Below are positions 60,607 through 64,000 of a DNA stretch of 64,000 bases, in pieces; the stretch's first letter is position 1, and each line of letters opens with the position of its first letter. This DNA is from Micromonospora sp. 15K316 (lineage in GTDB: Bacteria > Actinomycetota > Actinomycetes > Mycobacteriales > Micromonosporaceae). The stretch spans positions 1-64,000 of the forward strand of contig NZ_SMKG01000007.1 in the NCBI RefSeq assembly GCF_004348525.1, written 5' to 3'. Below the pieces are notes generated by a model. It saw nothing but the letters and a program-made list of their open reading frames with translations. It made no database searches and had not been told where the DNA came from. Made by a program: the position numbers and the translations under genes.

Positions 60607-60872
60607 GCCACCGCCCGGTAGACGGCCACCGCGCCGTTGTCCGACAACCGGGTCCAGGTGCGGCCGGAGTCGTCGGTGACGGTGACGGTGAGCGGATCGA
60701 TGACCGCGGCGACGCGGATCGGCGCGCTGCTGTTGCCCGCTGCGTCGGTGACCACGATCGTGAGGGTCAGCGGTCTGGTGTCGGCGTCGCCGTAGGTGAC
60801 GGTGAGGTTCATCTGGTCACCGGGTGAGTAGGTCGACGCGTTCAGGGATGCGGACGCGGTGGGAGCGGCCAT
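60603..60872 (-). CDS. Stand-alone Ig-like/beta-sandwich protein (phage-tail-like), 89 aa
   Basis: ATG at 60872 with AAGGAGGGG six bases upstream. The product, MAAPTASASLNASTYSPGDQ..., is a single Thr/Val-rich beta domain (TLTIVVTDAAGNSSAP, LTVTVTDDSGRTWTRL) with no signal, no Cys and no membrane segment. Similar signal-less sandwiches occur in actinophage structural proteins (from memory). Its stop overlaps the start of the glycosidase-like protein, whose N-terminus repeats the pattern TVTVRDSGGRTATA, so the two are related modules. Confidence 0.65.
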   Translation of the reverse strand: MAAPTASASLNASTYSPGDQMNLTVTYGDADTRPLTLTIVVTDAAGNSSAPIRVAAVIDPLTVTVTDDSGRTWTRLSDNGAVAVYRAVA

Positions 60873-61530
60873 GCCGGCCCCTCCTTCCTTCTTCGACGCC
60901 GGAGCGGTTCGGGACCGGTCCGGCGGGCTGTCGTCGGTTGCGGCAACGACCGGGGCCGCCGGGCGCGTCGGTGCTCCCGGTCCCCGGGTGAGCGGTCGCG
61001 TCGTCGGTTCGCGCCGAGGCGTGCGGCGCTGCGCCGGTCTCGGATCGCGGTGGCCCGTTCGGGTCGAGCGGCGGCACGACGCGCCCGACGTACGGCGGCG
61101 AGGGTGTGGCGACGTCGGTGTCGGAGGTGGCGGTCCCGGGCGCCCGGGACGATCTCCACGGTCGCGACCTCGTCGATGCGTACGGGCCGGCGCTGCGCTA
61201 CGCCGGCGCCGCCGCGGCGGCGGGCCGGACCCGGTGATCACGGCACCGGCGGGACGCTGCTGTCGCCACCGGGCCGGAGGAATCGGATGTGGCCCGCCAT
61301 CCGTACGCCTCTCACCTGCTACAACAGTGCGACGTGAAGGCCCCCGGCGTCCTGTCAGCTATCGGACAGCACCCCTCGCGTTCCCCGGAGGAGCCGGTTG
61401 CGGCTCGATCCACGAGGCGGCCGGGTCGCCCGACGTACGTGGACGCCGAGGTTTAACCGGCGGGCACTCGGGCAAGCGCCACCGGCCGGTCAGGCCGCCG
61501 TGGTACCCGATGGAGGAGCGTGGCACGGAG
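60873..61530. other. 658-bp stretch without a supported gene
   Basis: One plus-strand frame (no stop from about 60991 to the TGA at 61235-61237) has high third-position G/C and ends ARDDLHGRDLVDAYGPAL then RYAGAAAAAGRTR, but offers only a GTG at 61106 with no ribosome site. It may be a 3' gene remnant. The rest lacks coding bias, and several short frames are Arg-rich noise. The right end leads into the SRPBCC gene. A decayed junction beside the tail-like pair is plausible. Confidence 0.3.
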
Positions 61531-62058
61531 ATGCCCACCCCACTTTCCTGTCTCTGGTGCGGTTCGGTCGAGGCGAGAGTGACAATCGGACGGCCGGTCC
61601 CGGAGGTCTTCCACTTCTACCGCGACCTGGAGAACCTGCCTCGGTTCCTGGGCGATGTCATGGCCGTGCGACGGACCGACCCGACCACGTACCGGTGGAC
61701 GATCGAGGGCCCACTCGGCATCCGGTTGACGTCGGCGATCACGGTGACCGAGGAGCGTACGAACGAGCTGATCCGCTACGAGAGCGCCGGTCCGCCCGGA
61801 CTGAGGGCGCGCTGGACCGTTCGCTTCGCTGACGCTCCGACCGGGACGGACGTACAGCAGCTGCTCGCGATGCCCTTGGGCAGACTGGGCCGCACCGCGC
61901 TGACCCTCATCGGCAAGCCGCCCGCCGCGGAGGTCGAGGCCAACCTCCGCCGGCTGAAGCAGCTCCTCGAAACGGGGAAGGTGACGGAGACCGAGCACGC
62001 GGTCGCCGGCAAGTTCGACCTCTCCGCATCACCGTCGAGGCACGACCGTCCCCGCTGA
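61531..62058 (+). CDS. SRPBCC family protein
   Basis: From ATG 61531 the 175-residue product (MPTPLSCLWCGSVEARVTIG) fits the SRPBCC/cyclase fold: VTIGRPVPEVFHFYRDLENL, PRFLGDVMAVRRTDP, TYRWTIEGPLGIRLTSAITV, ending in a long helix (AEVEANLRRLKQLLE). The segment VFHFYRDLENLPRF is typical of the cyclase/dehydrase subgroup. ATG 61510 is an alternative start; the GGAGGAG lies between the two. Two Cys near the N-terminus (CLWC) are unusual for the fold. A weak 6-bp hairpin follows the stop. Confidence 0.75.
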   Translation: MPTPLSCLWCGSVEARVTIGRPVPEVFHFYRDLENLPRFLGDVMAVRRTDPTTYRWTIEGPLGIRLTSAITVTEERTNELIRYESAGPPGLRARWTVRFADAPTGTDVQQLLAMPLGRLGRTALTLIGKPPAAEVEANLRRLKQLLETGKVTETEHAVAGKFDLSASPSRHDRPR

Positions 62059-62256
62059 CGCCGCCACCGGCGGCGCGTCGACGACTTCTCATCGGTCTGT
62101 CCGATGCTCCTCGGCCTGTCCGAGCCGTGCGGAACCGCGCGCCTCGGGGCCACCGCCTTAACCGAATCCGATGATTTCTTTAACTACGCCACTGGCTTCC
62201 GAGATCTACGGTCGGACGGCCCTTCGGACGATGGGCAGAAGCCCAGGAGGTATCCA

Positions 62257-63306
62257 GTGGTCAGACGACATCTCGCACGGCTCACCGTCGCGTTCACGGG
62301 GGTGATCGCGCTACTGGTCGCGGCACCCACCGCGGCCTTCGCCACTCCGGGCAACGACGACTTCGCGGGCGCTCTCCCTGTCGAGGCGCTGCCGTACTCG
62401 AACGTCCAGGATCTCCGCACGGCAACCGCGCAGGACGGTGAGCCGACGTCCTGCTTCAGCTCCACCCGCACCGTGTGGTACTCGTACACACCCACGACCA
62501 CCCGCATCCTCACGGGCGAGACCGGCCCGGGTTATCCCGGAATCGCGATCTACACGGGTAGCTCGCTGGACAGCCTCTCCGAGGTGTCCTGCCAGCCGCC
62601 GCACGGCTACACCCCGGTCACCTTCGAGGCGCAGGCGGGCACCACCTATCTGTTCCGGATCGGGGCGGACTTCGCCGAGCAGGTCACCTTCCGACTGGAC
62701 GTCGCGCCGCCTCCGGTGGTGGACTTCTACGCCGCCGGGGTCGACCACAACACGTTCGACACCATCCCCTTCTGGCCCTCGGTGAACGACCCGGCCGGCC
62801 TGGGCATCGCCCGCTACACCTGGGACTTCGGTGACGGGACGACGTCGGACACGCTCTACCCCAACCATCGGTTCACCGCCGACGGCGACTACACCGTGAC
62901 GCTGACGGCGTGGACGGTCGACGGCCGGTCGAACTCCGTCTCGCATGCCATCACGATCCGCACTCACGACGTGTCGATCGTCCGCCTCTCCGTGCCCTCG
63001 ACCGCCCGCGCCGGGCAGACCGTCGGCATCACCGTCAACGTTCAGAACATCCGCTACGACGAGAACGTGCAGGTTCGTCTCTACCGCGGCAGCCCCGACG
63101 GCTACGAGTACGTCGGGGACGTCACGCAGCCCGTCCCGGCGAGGACGGTGGGCCGGACGACGGCCTTCCCGTTCACGTACACCGTCGCCGCGGACGACCG
63201 GACTGCCGGCAAGGTCACCTTCCAGGCGGTGGCTGAGGTGGTGCAGAACCGGGACGCGCTTCCGGCGGACAACGAACTGCTCTCGACCCCGGTGCGGGTC
63301 AGGTGA
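62257..63306 (+). CDS. Secreted protein with PKD and CARDB-like domains
   Basis: From the GTG at 62257 (AGGAGG six bases upstream) the 349-residue product has a signal peptide ending near AFA-TP, a beta-sandwich domain (about residues 28-150; NDDFAGALPVEALPY, TVWYSYTPTTTR, AGTTYLFRIGADF) and a PKD domain with the core WDFGDGTTSD. A CARDB-like domain follows (VSIVRLSVPSTARAGQTVGI). No catalytic motif is visible. It is probably an adhesion or wall-associated protein. The leader is long and locally A/T-rich (TTAACC at about 62158 and TAACTA 17 bases on). A strong terminator follows. Confidence 0.85.
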   Translation: MVRRHLARLTVAFTGVIALLVAAPTAAFATPGNDDFAGALPVEALPYSNVQDLRTATAQDGEPTSCFSSTRTVWYSYTPTTTRILTGETGPGYPGIAIYTGSSLDSLSEVSCQPPHGYTPVTFEAQAGTTYLFRIGADFAEQVTFRLDVAPPPVVDFYAAGVDHNTFDTIPFWPSVNDPAGLGIARYTWDFGDGTTSDTLYPNHRFTADGDYTVTLTAWTVDGRSNSVSHAITIRTHDVSIVRLSVPSTARAGQTVGITVNVQNIRYDENVQVRLYRGSPDGYEYVGDVTQPVPARTVGRTTAFPFTYTVAADDRTAGKVTFQAVAEVVQNRDALPADNELLSTPVRVR

Positions 63307-63309
63307 GAC

Positions 63310-63348
63310 AACGGCGCCCTCCGGACTCGAGATCCGGAGGGCGCCGTT
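63310..63348. terminator. Strong bidirectional terminator
   Basis: A 16-bp perfect stem AACGGCGCCCTCCGGA pairs with 63333-63348 across a seven-base loop containing CTCGAG. It separates the PKD gene from the converging phosphotransferase. Confidence 0.85.
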
Positions 63349-63379
63349 CGCGGTGTCACGCGCGTTCGGCCTCGGCCGG

Positions 63380-64000
63380 TCACGCCGCCTCGGCGAGCCA
63401 CTCCTCCAGCTCGGCCACGTACTGCGGCGCGTACTCGGGGGTCCAGCGCAGGAAGTAGACGGCCATCGACAGCGCGTGCACCGCGTGCGCGAGCCGTACC
63501 CGCGCCTCCCAGTCGTCCGGCAGCGGGCACACCTCGTCGTACGCGTCGAGGAATTCCCGACGCCCCTGCGGATACCCGTCGAAGACGTGCTCGTCGAGCT
63601 TGCCGAAGTCGAGGAATCGGTCCGCGTAGAGCCCGTGCTCGAAGTCGAGCAGGCAGGCGATCCGCCCGTCGCGCAGGACGACGTTCTGCCGCCACAGGTC
63701 GCCGTGCGTCAACGCCGGTACGCCGTTCGGGGGCACGGTGTCGACGGCGCGGTGCAGGGCCGGGGCGAGGCCGTCTCGCCCGGCCGAGGTGATGTCCTCG
63801 GGCGCCTCCGCGAGCCGCGCGTCGACGAGGGCGTGCAGGAAGGTGCGGACGTCCGGGTGCTTCTGTACGCCGAGCACGTCGCCGAACCAGGGGCCGGAGC
63901 CGGAGTGGAGCCGCCCCACGAGCTCGCCCAGCGCCGCGGCGAAGCTCAGTCGCTGGGCGGGGTTCATCCCCTCCCACAGCTCGTCGGCGGGCGTGCCGTC
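63380..64000 (-). CDS. Phosphotransferase (APH/choline kinase fold), 5' end outside window
   Basis: The frame continues past an internal ATG to the window edge (DGTPADELWEGMNPAQ), so the N-terminal part is missing. The visible 206 residues hold the catalytic HGDLWRQN (Brenner motif, Asp as base), the metal-binding D in CLLDFEHGLY, and helices typical of the aminoglycoside phosphotransferase fold. Many such genes in actinobacteria phosphorylate fructosamines, choline or unknown alcohols rather than drugs; DFGKLDEHVFDGYPQGRREF resembles the fructosamine-kinase-like subgroup weakly. The stop lies about 30 bases beyond a strong terminator. Confidence 0.85.
   Translation of the reverse strand, partial: DGTPADELWEGMNPAQRLSFAAALGELVGRLHSGSGPWFGDVLGVQKHPDVRTFLHALVDARLAEAPEDITSAGRDGLAPALHRAVDTVPPNGVPALTHGDLWRQNVVLRDGRIACLLDFEHGLYADRFLDFGKLDEHVFDGYPQGRREFLDAYDEVCPLPDDWEARVRLAHAVHALSMAVYFLRWTPEYAPQYVAELEEWLAEAA

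Noticed and set aside
61106..61237. 43-codon frame VATSVSEVAVPGARDD...
   Set aside because: Codon bias is good, but there is no ribosome site, no plausible upstream start and no recognised similarity. It is noted as a possible remnant only.

Overview
The window is chromosomal DNA from a high-GC actinobacterium. The most likely family is Micromonosporaceae (genus Micromonospora or a close relative). This rests on very strong G/C third-codon bias, frequent GTG starts, the actinobacterial fatty-acid gene order (PucR-type regulator, fabD, fabH, acpP, fabF), a DUF3145 gene, a mycothiol-type isomerase fold, an LLM/F420-type oxidoreductase and a c-di-AMP riboswitch in front of a cell-wall gene. The family assignment is inference from gene content; no marker RNA gene is present. 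Nearly everything looks like ordinary core or lineage chromosome. The clearest signs of flux are a decayed Xre/DUF397-type regulator locus near 53.2 kb and a phage-tail-like pair near 60 kb.

Layout. 0-9 kb: a truncated membrane-protein gene, aceE (pyruvate dehydrogenase E1), an SRPBCC protein, a GH1 beta-glucosidase coupled to an MFS transporter, gltX, and a CopC-type copper protein divergent from a secreted membrane-anchored protein. 10-18 kb: a NarL-type two-component pair, then the fatty-acid module fasR-fabD-fabH-acpP-fabF closed by a strong terminator. 18-28 kb: a MerR regulator, a two-RCK ion-channel-like protein with a lost selectivity filter, a GH3 lipoprotein, DUF3145, an alpha/beta hydrolase, a HelD/HelR-type RNA polymerase-recycling ATPase and a CDF metal exporter with a candidate operator.

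28-41 kb: a c-di-AMP riboswitch controlling a coiled-coil M15-like wall peptidase; small membrane, STAS and SRPBCC proteins; a 47-residue poly-aspartate lipoprotein; a redox/stress cluster (BON, peroxiredoxin, DsbA-like); a 950-residue LAL regulator; a saccharopine-dehydrogenase-like enzyme; a MerR-sliding-clamp fusion; and serS. 41-52 kb: a NuoF-ferredoxin fusion coupled to a di-heme ferric-reductase-like membrane protein, an L,D-transpeptidase, a four-gene ABC/two-component operon, and an EmrB-type exporter with a divergent TetR regulator sharing a triple-dyad operator. 52-64 kb: hydrolases, a Tat-exported M20 peptidase, a site-2 protease with CBS domains, an aldonolactone-oxidase-like flavoenzyme, an LLM oxidoreductase, the tail-like pair, a PKD-domain secreted protein, and a truncated phosphotransferase gene running off the right end.

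Two themes cut across the window. First, several genes (gltX, fasR, the RCK protein, the L,D-transpeptidase, the LLM oxidoreductase) share a precise TAnnnT-like hexamer six bases before the start codon and lack a Shine-Dalgarno, so leaderless transcription looks common here. Second, many genes act on the cell envelope (c-di-AMP-controlled peptidase, L,D-transpeptidase, GH3 lipoprotein, site-2 protease, copper and metal handling). The candidates that look least described are the MerR-clamp fusion, the NuoF-Fd/di-heme membrane pair, and the riboswitch expression platform.
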